DNA of 64,000 nucleotides from Desulfocapsa sp. (GCA_016765495.1 JAESPV010000034.1:1-64000), one strand, 5' to 3'. Counted from the stretch's first letter, positions 35,510 to 45,388 are shown. Notes: generated by a model not told the origin, from the letters alone. A program made the numbers and translations.

Positions 35510-35559
35510 TATAAGTTTTGCTGTACAAAGTTGTATATTCCAGCCTGGAAAGTACAGCA
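35510..35559 (+). promoter_or_regulatory. Extended -10 promoter and nested dyads before the sensory trio
   Basis: TGGTATAAG ends at 35515, an extended -10 without a good -35. Downstream, TGCTGTAC (35519-35526) pairs with GTACAGCA (35552-35559), enclosing a second dyad TTCCAG-C-CTGGAA (35538-35550). The nested layout lies between the putative transcription start and the ATG at 35603 and could be an operator or a leader hairpin. Confidence 0.4.
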
Positions 35560-35602
35560 CCCATGCCGGATCGACTGGCAATGGACAACGGAACAGGACA
35601 CC

Positions 35603-36820
35603 ATGAAACCATGTGGCATTATCTTTTTGAACCGGAAAAAGACACCGTTGAAAACCCGGAACCAGTGGTGTTCTCTGCTTCTGGTTGGCCTCCTTTACCT
35701 AAGCCTTGCCACCATGGCCTGCGCCAGCGCCCGGACCGGAGTCCCCCTTGCTCCGCTGGTTCTTGGACAGTCCTGCGCACTCAGTGGACCTGCTAAGAAC
35801 CTGGGTCTGGAGATGCGGGCCGGGCTCCAGGCAGCCTTGGCCGAGATCAACGACGAAGGCGGTATCAAAGGCCAGAATGTCGTCCTCCTCAGCCGCGATG
35901 ACGGGTACGAACCGGATCGAGCCATCCGCAACACCCTGGAGCTGATCAAGCGCGATCAGGTCTTCCTCCTCATTGGCGAAGTGGGCACCCCCACCTCCAA
36001 GGCGGTGATACCCATCGTCGAACAGTACCGGATCCCCTTTTTCGCCCCCTTCACCGGAGCAGAGCTTCTGCGAACCCCGTTCCGCCGTTATGTGATCAAT
36101 GTCCGGGCCAGCTATCACCAGGAGATGGAAAAACTGGTTTCCTACCTCGCAGACCAGAAAAAGATCAAGCGGATCGCCTGCTTCTACCAGAACGACTCCT
36201 ATGGTTTTGACGGCCTCAAGGGGGTCGAACAGGCCCTCAGGCGTCGCGGCATGGACCTGGTGTCCCGGGGCAGTTACGAGAGAAACACCATTGCGGTCAT
36301 GGGCGGACTGCGGGAAATATACCGGGCAGAACCCGAGGCCGTAATCCTGGCGGGGACCTATCCGGCCTGCGCGGAATTCATCAAGTTAAGCAAAGCCAAG
36401 AACAAGAGTGCGCAGATATTTGCCAGCATCTCCTTTGTCGGCACTGAAAGTCTTAAACAGGCTCTGGGCTCCCATGGCGATCAGGTGCTTGTCTCCCAGG
36501 TGGTACCCTATCCCTGGGACGTCCTGGTTCCCCTTATCCGCCAGTACCGCGATGCCATGCATAAGTACCAGCGGGACTATTCCATTGGCTTCATTACCCT
36601 GGAAGGGTACATTGCGGGAAAACTTTTTGCAGCCATTGCCAGGGCCGTACCCGGTGAACTCACCCGGGAAACATTCATCGACACCATGGAAAAGATCGGC
36701 CGCTTCGATCTCGGTGGCGTGGTGCTGGACTTTGGCCCAACCGACCACCAGGGCATGGAGTCCATTTACCTGACCATCATCTACCCGGATATCCAGAAGG
36801 AACAGGGAGGAGAGAGGTGA
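35603..36820 (+). CDS. Periplasmic binding protein, Leu/Ile/Val (Peripla_BP_6) type
   Basis: A 405-residue exported solute-binding protein. From the ATG at 35603 the N-terminus has a basic stretch and a hydrophobic core (WCSLLLVGLLYLSLATMAC); the C in this segment could suit a lipobox. Mature features include LGQSCALSGPAKNLGLEMRA, INDEGGIKGQNVVLLSRDDG and YRIPFFAPFTGAELLR, all typical of branched-chain-amino-acid-type binding proteins. A longer open frame upstream gives an implausible N-terminus. No ABC permease follows; instead a histidine kinase overlaps its stop, so it is probably the ligand sensor for that kinase. The region is visibly more GC-rich than flanking genes. The ligand is unknown. 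Confidence 0.88.
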   Translation: MKPCGIIFLNRKKTPLKTRNQWCSLLLVGLLYLSLATMACASARTGVPLAPLVLGQSCALSGPAKNLGLEMRAGLQAALAEINDEGGIKGQNVVLLSRDDGYEPDRAIRNTLELIKRDQVFLLIGEVGTPTSKAVIPIVEQYRIPFFAPFTGAELLRTPFRRYVINVRASYHQEMEKLVSYLADQKKIKRIACFYQNDSYGFDGLKGVEQALRRRGMDLVSRGSYERNTIAVMGGLREIYRAEPEAVILAGTYPACAEFIKLSKAKNKSAQIFASISFVGTESLKQALGSHGDQVLVSQVVPYPWDVLVPLIRQYRDAMHKYQRDYSIGFITLEGYIAGKLFAAIARAVPGELTRETFIDTMEKIGRFDLGGVVLDFGPTDHQGMESIYLTIIYPDIQKEQGGER

Positions 36821-39270
36821 TGAAGGGGAAAGATCTGCCCGCACCCAGACGGCGTCCATCCCTCTCCTATGCTCCCTTCCGAGCTTCGTTCCTGGTCATT
36901 CTGGCTCTGGCCTTTTTTATCGGAATCTTCTGGATAATCAACGAGTATCAGACTTACCGGGAAAGTATTGCCAATATCCGCCGTACTTATCTGGAACTGT
37001 ACGAGGATCGGGTCCTGGAAGAGATGGACAACATGCTGGGCTTTATCGATCATCACCGCTCCCAGGCCGACCTGCGGGTTGAAAATGAACTCCGGGAGAA
37101 GGTTCGTATCGCCGACACAATCGCCTCGCACATCTACCGTATGTATTTAGAGGAAAAGAGTACTCCCGAGCTGCGAACCATGGTGGCCGAAATCCTCCGT
37201 CCCATCCGTTGGAACAATGGGCGTGGATCCTATTTTGCCGGTCGTCTCGAGGAGGGTACCATTGACCTTTTTGCCGATAACCCTTTTCTTGAAGGGGTAA
37301 AGCTCAAACAACTTCCAGATGGGCCAGATCTCTCGCTGCCTCCGGCAATCATCAGGACTTTGCGGGACAAGGGCGCCGGGATCTATCGCAATCGGTCCAT
37401 GAAAGAAGATATGGTGGGAAAAAATTTCCCAGGCATTCTTTTTGTCAAGTATTTTGCGCCGTTCGACTGGTATATCGGCGCCGCCGTCTCCAGCGAAGCC
37501 ATGGAACACCTTCTCCAGGAGGAGGTTCTCTCAACCATCCAGGAGATGCGCTTTGACAAAGACGGGTTCACCATCTGCTTCCGCTTCGACGGCACAATTA
37601 TCAGTCATCCGGAGAAAAAATTTATCGGCCGATCCATCACCGATCTGATCGACAGCCAGGGCGCGTCCTATGGCCTGTCCATACTGGAGACTGCCCTGAA
37701 ACAGGAGGGAGATCGTCATATCCACTATCAGATGAATATGGGAGGTTCCAGAAAAAGCGGCCAACGGCTCAGCTATGTCCAGGCCTATCCGGATTGGAAC
37801 TGGATTCTGGCCACCGACATGTCCATGTCATCCATGGAAAAAGCCATTGCCGAGGAAACCCGCACCTATGTGACGATTTCCTTTAATAACGTCTTCATCT
37901 TCATCGGCCTTTTTTCCCTGGCAGTTCTCCTGCTTCTGGGTTTGGCTTACTATCACTCAAACAAACTCAGACACGGTATCAGCCTCTTCACCGACTTTTT
38001 CCGCAAGGCGGCCGATAACCAGGTCAAGATCCAGGATCAGGACCTGGCATTTGCCGAGTTCGAAGATCTGGCTCGGCTGGCCAACACCATGGTGGACGAC
38101 CGCATCCAGAAGGAACGTATCCTCCGGAGGGACGAACTGCGACTGGATACCCTGCTCCAACTCAGAATTATAGATGACGATAATATTCAGGAGAAGTATA
38201 ATTTTGTTCTCCGCCGCATTGTTAAGATCACCGGTTCTGCCTCCGGCTATATCGCCCTGATTAATAACAGCCAGACCCATGCGACTCTGTGTTCCCGTGT
38301 CACCATCCATACCAGCCAGTACGGGCTGGGGCCGGACGATAACGCAGACCTCAGGTCTGTGGCAGAAGGCGACCTGATAGGTACCTGCGTGCTGAAGAAA
38401 CAGCCATCCATTCTCAATACCACGGCTCAAACCAGCCGTTTCCATACCTACCCCTACAACCGGCCGGTACATCGCCGGCTGGATGTGCCGATCAGCAACG
38501 ACTCCAGAGTGGCCCTGGTGGCCGGGGTGTGTGACAGCAGCTATGACTACGACAACTCTGACATCCGGCAGGTGACCATGCTGCTGGAAGGTATGTGGCT
38601 CCATGTCTTGAAGACCTGTTCGGAAAAAGAACGGGCTATCCTGGAGAGACAGGTGATTGCTATCAGTGAGGAGGAACGAAGCAGAATCGGCCGCGACCTG
38701 CACGATGATCTTGGTTCGCACCTGAGCGGCGTGGAACTGCTGAGCAAGGTTCTGCACCAGAAGCTGGAAAAAAAGGTCCCGGCCGAAGCTGAACAACTTG
38801 GCACTATCCGGGAGTTGATCCGGGAGGCTATCGAAAAAACCCGTCGTTTTTCCAGGGGACTATACCCGGTACACATCAGAGAATATGGCCTCAAGGCTGC
38901 CATCGAAGAACTGGTCGTGGAACTGGAGCAGCTCTTCCCCGTTCGGTGCAGCCTCTCCATTGATCAGAAGGTGGAAAAAATTGCCACCAACCAAGCTTCC
39001 CATATATACTACATCATCCGTGAGGCCATGTTTAACGCAGCCCGTCACGGCCGTCCAGAGAAAATCGAGATCGTCGTCCGATGCGATAACCTTAACCTGT
39101 CGGTGCGCATCATCGATGACGGGAAGGGATTTGCGAAAAAGGACAGCAAAAAAGGTATGGGGTTACACACCATGCTGTACAGGGCTAAGGCCATCGGCGC
39201 CAGCCTGGACATCGAGTCCGAACCGACCAGGGGCACGATGATAATTCTTGAGGGAAAGGTGTTCAAGTGA
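36820..39270 (+). CDS. Cache-GAF sensor histidine kinase (HisKA_3, NarX/DegS type)
   Basis: An 816-residue membrane kinase. A helix lies at about 22-42, a large periplasmic double-Cache-like domain at about 45-350 (WNNGRGSYFAG and, later, WNWILATDMSM in the second lobe), a second helix near 355-378, a linker, a GAF domain at about 440-600 (RRLDVPI, VALVAGVCDSS), the dimerisation box EEERSRIGRDLHDDLGSHLS with its phospho-His near 630, and a HATPase with NAARHG and DDGKGF. ATG at 36820 overlaps the binding-protein stop by one base, with GGGAGGAG upstream. It should phosphorylate the regulator that follows. Confidence 0.92.
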   Translation: MKGKDLPAPRRRPSLSYAPFRASFLVILALAFFIGIFWIINEYQTYRESIANIRRTYLELYEDRVLEEMDNMLGFIDHHRSQADLRVENELREKVRIADTIASHIYRMYLEEKSTPELRTMVAEILRPIRWNNGRGSYFAGRLEEGTIDLFADNPFLEGVKLKQLPDGPDLSLPPAIIRTLRDKGAGIYRNRSMKEDMVGKNFPGILFVKYFAPFDWYIGAAVSSEAMEHLLQEEVLSTIQEMRFDKDGFTICFRFDGTIISHPEKKFIGRSITDLIDSQGASYGLSILETALKQEGDRHIHYQMNMGGSRKSGQRLSYVQAYPDWNWILATDMSMSSMEKAIAEETRTYVTISFNNVFIFIGLFSLAVLLLLGLAYYHSNKLRHGISLFTDFFRKAADNQVKIQDQDLAFAEFEDLARLANTMVDDRIQKERILRRDELRLDTLLQLRIIDDDNIQEKYNFVLRRIVKITGSASGYIALINNSQTHATLCSRVTIHTSQYGLGPDDNADLRSVAEGDLIGTCVLKKQPSILNTTAQTSRFHTYPYNRPVHRRLDVPISNDSRVALVAGVCDSSYDYDNSDIRQVTMLLEGMWLHVLKTCSEKERAILERQVIAISEEERSRIGRDLHDDLGSHLSGVELLSKVLHQKLEKKVPAEAEQLGTIRELIREAIEKTRRFSRGLYPVHIREYGLKAAIEELVVELEQLFPVRCSLSIDQKVEKIATNQASHIYYIIREAMFNAARHGRPEKIEIVVRCDNLNLSVRIIDDGKGFAKKDSKKGMGLHTMLYRAKAIGASLDIESEPTRGTMIILEGKVFK

Positions 39271-39938
39271 AAACAAAGATTCTCATTGTCGATGATCATC
39301 CCATTTACCGCATGGGCATGCGCGAACTGCTCAACCAGGAAAACGATTTCGTCGTTTGCGGGCTGGCGGCAGACATGGCAGAGGCCCGCAGGGCATTGGC
39401 CGAGCAGGACGTAGACATGGCCATCATTGACATCACGCTGGCCGATGAAAACGGACTGGACCTGATCAGGGAGATCCGCAGTTCAGGTAGTGATTTAGCA
39501 ATCCTGGTTCTGTCTATGCACGATGAGTCGGTTTGGGCGGAGAGAGCCATCCGAGCCGGAGCCCGCGGCTATATCATGAAAAAAGAGGCTTCCGAATCGG
39601 TTGTATGCGCGCTGCGCAATATCCGCAAGGGCCAGATCCACGTCAGTCCCGACATGGTTTCGATTCTGCTGGACAGAATGCACCAGGGTTCAAGGAACCA
39701 GGGGACGTGCACGGTGGATCTGCTCACAGACAGGGAACTGGAAGTGTTCCGTCTTATCGGCAGCGGTCTCACCACCAGGAAGATTGCCCTGAAGATGCAC
39801 CTGAGCATCAAGACAATCGGTACATACCGAGATCGCATCAAACAAAAACTGGGTCTGAAGAACGGTACCGAGCTGTCTCGCCGTGCCGTCCTGTGGGTCG
39901 AGCAGGAATCACCCGGTACCAACAAATTAATCCTGTAG
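39267..39938 (+). CDS. NarL/FixJ-family response regulator
   Basis: A 223-residue regulator starting at GTG inside the kinase stop. Receiver domain (about 3-120): acidic pair VDDH, phospho-acceptor Asp in DMAIIDITLADENGLDLI near 53, and Lys in YIMKKEAS near 103. A LuxR-type DNA-binding domain follows (about 148-210; LTDRELEVFRLIGSGLTTRK and LSIKTIGTYRDRIKQKL). It is the output of the binding protein/kinase trio. The formate dehydrogenase operon begins 260 bases downstream on the same strand and is the obvious candidate target, but this is inference. Confidence 0.92.
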   Translation: MKTKILIVDDHPIYRMGMRELLNQENDFVVCGLAADMAEARRALAEQDVDMAIIDITLADENGLDLIREIRSSGSDLAILVLSMHDESVWAERAIRAGARGYIMKKEASESVVCALRNIRKGQIHVSPDMVSILLDRMHQGSRNQGTCTVDLLTDRELEVFRLIGSGLTTRKIALKMHLSIKTIGTYRDRIKQKLGLKNGTELSRRAVLWVEQESPGTNKLIL

Positions 39939-40048
39939 GTCAAAACCCTACAAACAGGTAAGTCATACACCTGCATCAAATAAAGCACCCTCCTGATTTA
40001 TTTTTTTGCCTCAATAACTTAGTATCAATCCAGTTGGTAACAGCATCA

Positions 40049-40062
40049 AGTATCCATATACT
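40049..40062 (+). promoter_or_regulatory. Dyad upstream of formate dehydrogenase operon
   Basis: AGTAT-CCAT-ATACT is a perfect 5-bp dyad 137 bases before the fdnG start. Size and position would suit a LuxR-type regulator site. It differs from the dyads before the sensory trio, so a shared regulator is not supported by sequence. No convincing -35/-10 pair was found. Confidence 0.3.
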
Positions 40063-40198
40063 GTTCAGCCTGACTTCGTTTTCTACCGACATTTTAAAAG
40101 ACTTATATAGCGAAACATATTTTTTACGAGGCTACTGTCGATTGCATTTTCGCATGCGGGAGCAAAGAGCCGGGATCAATAATTAAGGAGGAAAAAGT

Positions 40199-43100
40199 AT
40201 GGGAGTTTCCAGACGTAATTTTTTAAAAGGCAGTGCCATAGTTGCTGGTGCTGCCGGTGTCGCAGCGCTGAACGGGAAACCGGCTCAAGCCGAGTATGAA
40301 GCGGCTGAGCTACGCATTAAAGGATTGCAGCATACCACAACAATCTGTCCCTACTGTGCGGTTGGTTGTGGTCTGGTCGTGCATGTTAAAAACGGTAAGG
40401 TGGTCAATATCGAGGGAGATGCTGAACATCCAATAAATAACGGCTCTCTTTGTGCTAAAGGAGCCGCATTGATTCAGGTTGTCAACAACGACCTGCGCCT
40501 GACCAAGGTTCAATACCGGGCACCCAAAAGTGATAAATGGGAAGAAAAATCCTGGGACTGGGCAATAGAGCGAATTGCCAGGCTGATGAAAGAAAGCCGT
40601 GATAACAATTTCGTAAAGCAGGAAACAATAAAAGGCAAGACATATACTGTTAACCGCAATGAAGGCATGGCAATGATTGGAGCCGCAGCACTCGACAATG
40701 AAGAGTGTTACCTTCTTGGTAAATTTGCCAGGGCAATGGGGGTCGGTTACCTGGAACATCAGGCTCGAATCTGACACAGTGCAACGGTTGCCGGTCTGGC
40801 AGCAACATTGGGTCGTGGAGCAATGACCAATCACTGGAATGATATTCAACACTCTGATGTCATCATGTGCATCGGGTCAAATCCTGCTGAAAATCATCCT
40901 ATCTCGTTTAAATATATTAATAAAGCAATCGACAAAGGAGCCAAGTTGCTCTCTGTTGATCCGCGCTTTACCCGAACTTCCTCCAAGGCGAATTATTACG
41001 CCCAGCTGCGAGCGGGAACAGATATCCCCTTCATTGGTGGTATGATAAATTATCTTCTGGAAAATGATCTGATCCACAAGGAATATGTGGTCAACTACAC
41101 CAATGCAGCTTTTCTGATCAATGAGGACTTCGATTTCAATGATGGTATTTTCTCCGGTTTCAATGCTGAAACTTTCAGTTACGAAAAAGACACATGGACA
41201 TATCAGTTTGACTCAGACGGCAAGGTCCTGCGGGACGACAGTCTGAAGGATCCCCGCTGTGTTTATCAGCTTATGAAGAAACATTATTCCCGATATACGC
41301 CGGAAAAAGTTTGTGAGATAACCGGGACTGATAAAAAAGATTATATGGCAGTAGTAGAGACATTTTGCAGCACTGGCAGGCCGGATAAAGCAGCAACAAT
41401 CATGTACGCCATGGGAACCACACAACACACCTATGGTACCCAGAATGTTCGTGTCTATGCCATGCTGCAGTTACTCCTTGGTAATGTCGGTATTGCAGGT
41501 GGCGGTATCAATGCCTTACGTGGTGAATGCAACGTGCAGGGATCAACCGATTATGCGATCCTTTACCATATCCTGCCCGGTTATCTTGCGGTTCCGACAT
41601 ATGCCAATACGAATCTGGAGGAATATCTTACGAGATGGACTCCGACAAAAACAGATACGCAGAGCGCAAACTGGTGGGGCAACACTCCTAAATATATGGT
41701 TAGCCTTCTAAAGGCGTACTGGGGTGATGTTGCAACCAAGGAAAATGATTTCTGTTACGACTACCTGCCAAAACGCAGCGGCAATTATTCCTACATTAAG
41801 TTGATGGAGCGGATGCAGCGTGGTGAATTCGAAGGTTTAGTCAATATGGGGACCAATCCGATTGTTGGTGGAGCTGATTCAGGGGCTATTGGTAAGGGAC
41901 TCGACAAGCTCAAGTGGATGGTATCTGTTGATCTGTGGGAAACGGAGACTTCCGTTTTTTGGCGACGTCCCGGGGCTGATCCTAAAACCATCGATACAGA
42001 AGTATTTCTGCTTCCAGCGGCTTCTTCAGTTGAAAAAGAGGGGAGTATCTCAAACTCCGGTCGCTGGGCTCAATGGCGTTATAAGGCAATTAACCCGCCG
42101 GGCCATGCTGAAAGTGACGCCTTTATTCTTGACCAGTGGGTCAAAAAACTGAAAGAACTTTATGCAAAAGATGGGGTGTACCCAGGCCCGATTACCGACC
42201 TTGACTGGAACTACGGTGATGGTCATGAGCCGGATATTGATATGGTCGCCCGAGAATGTAATGGTCAGTTCACCAAGGATGTTGTGATTAAAGGAAAGTC
42301 CTATAAAAAAGGAGAACAGGTACCAAGTTTTGCATTTTTGCAAGCTGATGGCTCAACAACCAGCGGCAACTGGCTGTACTGCAATTCTTATACTGAAAAA
42401 GGAAATATGATGAAGCGCCGTGGTCTGGAGGATCCTTCAGGAATGGAGAATTATCATAACTGGGCATGGTGCTGGCCTGTTAATCGTCGGATACTGTATA
42501 ACCGGGCTTCAGTGGATTTGAATGGGAAACCATGGAATCCCAAAAAACCTGTTATCGCCTGGAATAAAATATCCCGGAAATGGGAGGGTGACATACCCGA
42601 TGGCGGCTGGCCACCAATGAATGAAGAGGGTACGAAGTCTCCTTTTATTATGCTTCCGGAAGGATTCGCAAGGCTGTTTGCAGCAGGACTTGCCGACGGT
42701 CCATTTCCAGAGCACTATGAACCAATGGAAAGTCCTGTTGGTAATGCCATGACGGGCCAGCAATGTAATCCTGCAGTCATGGCGCCTGAAAATCTCGATA
42801 ACAGTGACAAGTATCCCTATGTTGGTACAACATACCGGGTTACCGAACACTGGCAAGCCGGAGCCATGACACGAAATCTTCCCTGGCTGGTCGAGTTGGT
42901 TCCAGATATGTTCGTTGAAATCAGTCCTAAACTTGCAAAAAAGAAGGGATTGAAGAACGGTGATATGGCAACTATCACAACCGCACGAGGTACAATTGAA
43001 GCGCGCACCCTGGTTTCAGCACGACTAAAACCAATGGTGATCAGCGGAAAAACGATTGAACACGTCGGAATGCCATGGCATTGGGGATTCAACGGTCTCT

Positions 43101-43213
43101 CGACAGGAGCAAGCGCGAACACCCTGACCGCAGCGGTGGGCTGTGCCAATACCACCATCCCCGAATTCAAAGCATTTCTCTGTGATATCAAGAAAGGAGG
43201 TAGCCAATCATGA
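40199..43213 (+). CDS. fdnG: Formate dehydrogenase catalytic subunit, selenocysteine-containing, Tat-exported
   Basis: A 1004-residue molybdopterin enzyme oxidising formate to CO2 in the periplasm. The N-terminus has a Tat signal (SRRNFLKG and a hydrophobic stretch ending KPAQA), then a 4Fe-4S motif (CPYCAVGCGL, LCAKGA). Codon 192 is TGA (40772-40774), preceded by YLEHQARI and followed by HSATVAGLAA and RGAMTNHW, exactly where formate dehydrogenases carry selenocysteine (196 in E. coli FdnG). An apparent stop there would give two broken halves in one frame. A strong AAGGAGG site precedes the ATG. It overlaps the iron-sulfur subunit gene by 4 bases. Confidence 0.95.
40772..40815 (+). promoter_or_regulatory. 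Selenocysteine UGA and bacterial SECIS hairpin
   Basis: The TGA at 40772-40774 is followed by a hairpin-forming segment, GTTGCC (40787-40792), GGTCT apical loop, then GGCAGCAAC (40798-40806). The GGTCT loop and its distance of about 17 bases from TGA match the E. coli fdnG SECIS that recruits SelB. Confidence 0.85.
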
Positions 43214-44055
43214 GTAAAGTAAACCTTCAGAAAGGGAATGTTTTCTTGATTGATCTGACAAAATGTACCGGCTGTAGGGGGTGTATGGTCGCCTGTAAGC
43301 AATGGAATCAGCTTAAGGCTGAAGAAACGGACTTTTTTAGCGGAGAAGGCTATCAGAATCCGCGAGACACATCAGAACATACCTTTACTTTGATCAAATT
43401 TCGCGAATATGAAAAAAATGGTCAGGTTGAATTCTCTTTTTATAAAGAGATGTGTATGCATTGTGACGATCCTGCCTGCGTTTCGGTTTGTCCGGTAAAT
43501 GCCTTTGTGAAAACCCCTGAAGGCCCGGTCATCTACGAGAGCGATCGGTGCATCGGTTGTCGTTTTTGTATGATAGGCTGCCCATTCAACATGGCAAAAT
43601 ACGAATGGAGCAAAAAACTTCCGCTGGTTAAAAAATGTGACGGTTGCTACAGCCGGGTCAAAGAAGGACTCGAACCTGCCTGTGTCACGGCTTGTCCGAC
43701 TGCAATAGAATATGGTCCGCACGCTGAAATGTTAAAGCTGGCACAGCAACGACTCAAGGAGTACCCGGATCGTTATATCGATAAGATTTACGGGAAAGAC
43801 GAGGCAGGGGGAACGGGTGTTTTTTATCTCACCTCTGAACCATTTGAGGGACTCGGTTTCGAGACGGTTACGAAGCGTGCTCTTCCAAGCTATACATGGC
43901 CGGCGCTGAGCCTGGTTCCCGGAATTTTCCTGACAATGGGTGCCGGACTTACTGCAATGACTTGGATTACCCAGCGCAGAGAACACATGGAAAAAGAAAA
44001 AAATGCAAAACTTGACAAACAAAATTCTACCGAGTCCAAGGAGGAGCAAATATGA
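43210..44055 (+). CDS. fdnH: Formate dehydrogenase iron-sulfur (beta) subunit
   Basis: A 281-residue electron-transfer subunit with four 4Fe-4S cysteine sets: CTGCRGCMVACKQW near 18, CMHCDDPACVSVCPVNAF near 80, CIGCRFCMIGCPF near 115, and KKCDGCYSRV...CVTACPT. A single C-terminal membrane helix (LVPGIFLTMGAGLTAM, about 235-252) anchors it, as in FdnH. It carries electrons from the molybdenum/selenocysteine site to the membrane subunit. It overlaps both neighbours by 4 bases. Confidence 0.93.
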   Translation: MSKVNLQKGNVFLIDLTKCTGCRGCMVACKQWNQLKAEETDFFSGEGYQNPRDTSEHTFTLIKFREYEKNGQVEFSFYKEMCMHCDDPACVSVCPVNAFVKTPEGPVIYESDRCIGCRFCMIGCPFNMAKYEWSKKLPLVKKCDGCYSRVKEGLEPACVTACPTAIEYGPHAEMLKLAQQRLKEYPDRYIDKIYGKDEAGGTGVFYLTSEPFEGLGFETVTKRALPSYTWPALSLVPGIFLTMGAGLTAMTWITQRREHMEKEKNAKLDKQNSTESKEEQI

Positions 44056-45221
44056 GCGCTGTGCAATCTATATCCAACGAAATTAAAAGCTATCACTGGT
44101 TTGTCAAGCTGATGCTGGTGCTGGTTATTGTCGGATTCATTTCTGCCATTATTCGTTTCGTTTTTGGCCTTGGAGCAACCACCAATCTCACCGATAGATA
44201 TCCCTGGGGACTATGGGTTTCCTTTGACATCGTTACTGCAGTCCCACTGGCCGCAGGGGCTTTCACTCTTGGAGCAATTGTTCATTGTTTCAATATCAAA
44301 AAGCTGGAACCGTTAGTTCGTCCGGCAATTGTTACTGGTTTTCTTGGCTACTCGCTGGTTTGTGTTGGCTTGCTCGTCGATTTAGGTATGCCCCATAAAG
44401 GCTGGCATGTCCTGTTCTATTGGAACCTGCACTCCCCAATGTTTGAAGTTGCCATGTGTGTTTTTGCCTATACTACGGTTCTTTTTATAGAATTTCTTTC
44501 ACCTGTAGCAGAAAAGTTTGGCTGGAAATTTTCTCTCAGGGTCTTACGCTGGTTTGAACTGCCGTTGGTCATTGCCGCAGCGTCAATCTCAACGCTGCAT
44601 CAATCGAGCCTTGGGACATTCTTTTTAATCGCCGTCGATAAGCTGCATAACCTCTGGTACAATCCGCTGCTACCACTACTTTTCTTTATGAGTGCGATCT
44701 GCGCTGGTATGTGTATCATTATCCTCGAGGCAATCTCTTGTCATAAATGGATGGGACAGCCAAACGAAGATGAGCTTCTAGCTACTCTGGTAAAAATATT
44801 ACCTTGGACCATAGGCGCATATATCATAGTCCGCATTCTCAGCATGGTTTTTCTGGGTGGACGTCCTGTCTTTGATAATCCTGTAATGACCGGGTTGTTT
44901 GCTGTAGAAATGGGTGTAGGCTTTATTCTCCCGTTTATTATGTTTTTCCGGATGTCAACACAAAACCATGTGCGATTCATGGGAAGAGCGGCTTCATTGC
45001 TGATATTTGGAGTTGTAATGAATCGTTTTAATGTTTCGATGTTCGGCATGATGGATCCTAATGAAATTTACTTTCCTTCAATGATCGAATCATTAGTAAC
45101 TATTGGTATCATTGCAGCACACATCCTGCTTTTTGTGGTGATTGCCCGCCATTTTCCAATATTCGAACATCATACGGAAACAGAAGAAGAATACCCACTA
45201 CCCGCATATTCTCGTAGTTGA
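44052..45221 (+). CDS. NrfD/HybB-type membrane subunit of formate dehydrogenase
   Basis: A 389-residue integral membrane protein with nine to ten helices and the NrfD/polysulfide-reductase pattern: RYPWGLWVSFDIVTAVPLAA near 53, LVCVGLLVDLGMPHKGWHVL, and ASISTLHQSSLGTFFLIAV. NrfD-type subunits exchange electrons with menaquinone and do not bind haem, unlike the cytochrome b FdnI of E. coli. It starts inside the fdnH stop and ends the operon; a perfect hairpin follows. Together the three genes form a periplasm-facing, quinone-reducing formate dehydrogenase. Confidence 0.9.
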   Translation: MSAVQSISNEIKSYHWFVKLMLVLVIVGFISAIIRFVFGLGATTNLTDRYPWGLWVSFDIVTAVPLAAGAFTLGAIVHCFNIKKLEPLVRPAIVTGFLGYSLVCVGLLVDLGMPHKGWHVLFYWNLHSPMFEVAMCVFAYTTVLFIEFLSPVAEKFGWKFSLRVLRWFELPLVIAAASISTLHQSSLGTFFLIAVDKLHNLWYNPLLPLLFFMSAICAGMCIIILEAISCHKWMGQPNEDELLATLVKILPWTIGAYIIVRILSMVFLGGRPVFDNPVMTGLFAVEMGVGFILPFIMFFRMSTQNHVRFMGRAASLLIFGVVMNRFNVSMFGMMDPNEIYFPSMIESLVTIGIIAAHILLFVVIARHFPIFEHHTETEEEYPLPAYSRS

Positions 45222-45236
45222 TTTACAACGTCCTGA

Positions 45237-45267
45237 AACCGTCTCCGTCGTCATGACGGAGACGGTT
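45237..45267 (+). terminator. Hairpin after the formate dehydrogenase operon
   Basis: A perfect 13-bp stem, AACCGTCTCCGTC (45237-45249) with GACGGAGACGGTT (45255-45267), has a 5-base loop. It begins 15 bases after the stop codon. There is no T-tract, only ATCCCCTT, so it may be an RNA-stabilising or partial terminator. Confidence 0.6.
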
Positions 45268-45334
45268 ATCCCCTTGTACTCAAAGGAACTTTTTTGGATC
45301 ACCAACAGAACTTGTTGTTACAGACCAGCCTGGA

Positions 45335-45368
45335 GGGGACGGTTTGCTTTTGCTTGAGTGTCCCCCCC
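45335..45368 (+). promoter_or_regulatory. Hairpin in the leader of the MobB-like gene
   Basis: GGGGAC near 45337 can pair with GTCCCC near 45359, around a loop that contains GCTTTTGCTT. It lies just before the AAGGAG ribosome site of the MobB-like gene. This could be a second attenuator or a regulatory leader; it does not resemble a riboswitch class I know. Confidence 0.35.
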
Positions 45369-45388
45369 TCTATTCATAAGGAGAACCC

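Noticed and set aside
35438-35602. Upstream extension of the binding protein
   Set aside because: It lacks a signal peptide and spans the nested dyads; the ATG at 35603 gives a normal export signal.
40121-40160. Sigma-54 promoter for formate dehydrogenase
   Set aside because: GGC and TTGC elements occur but are 12 bases apart instead of the required 10.
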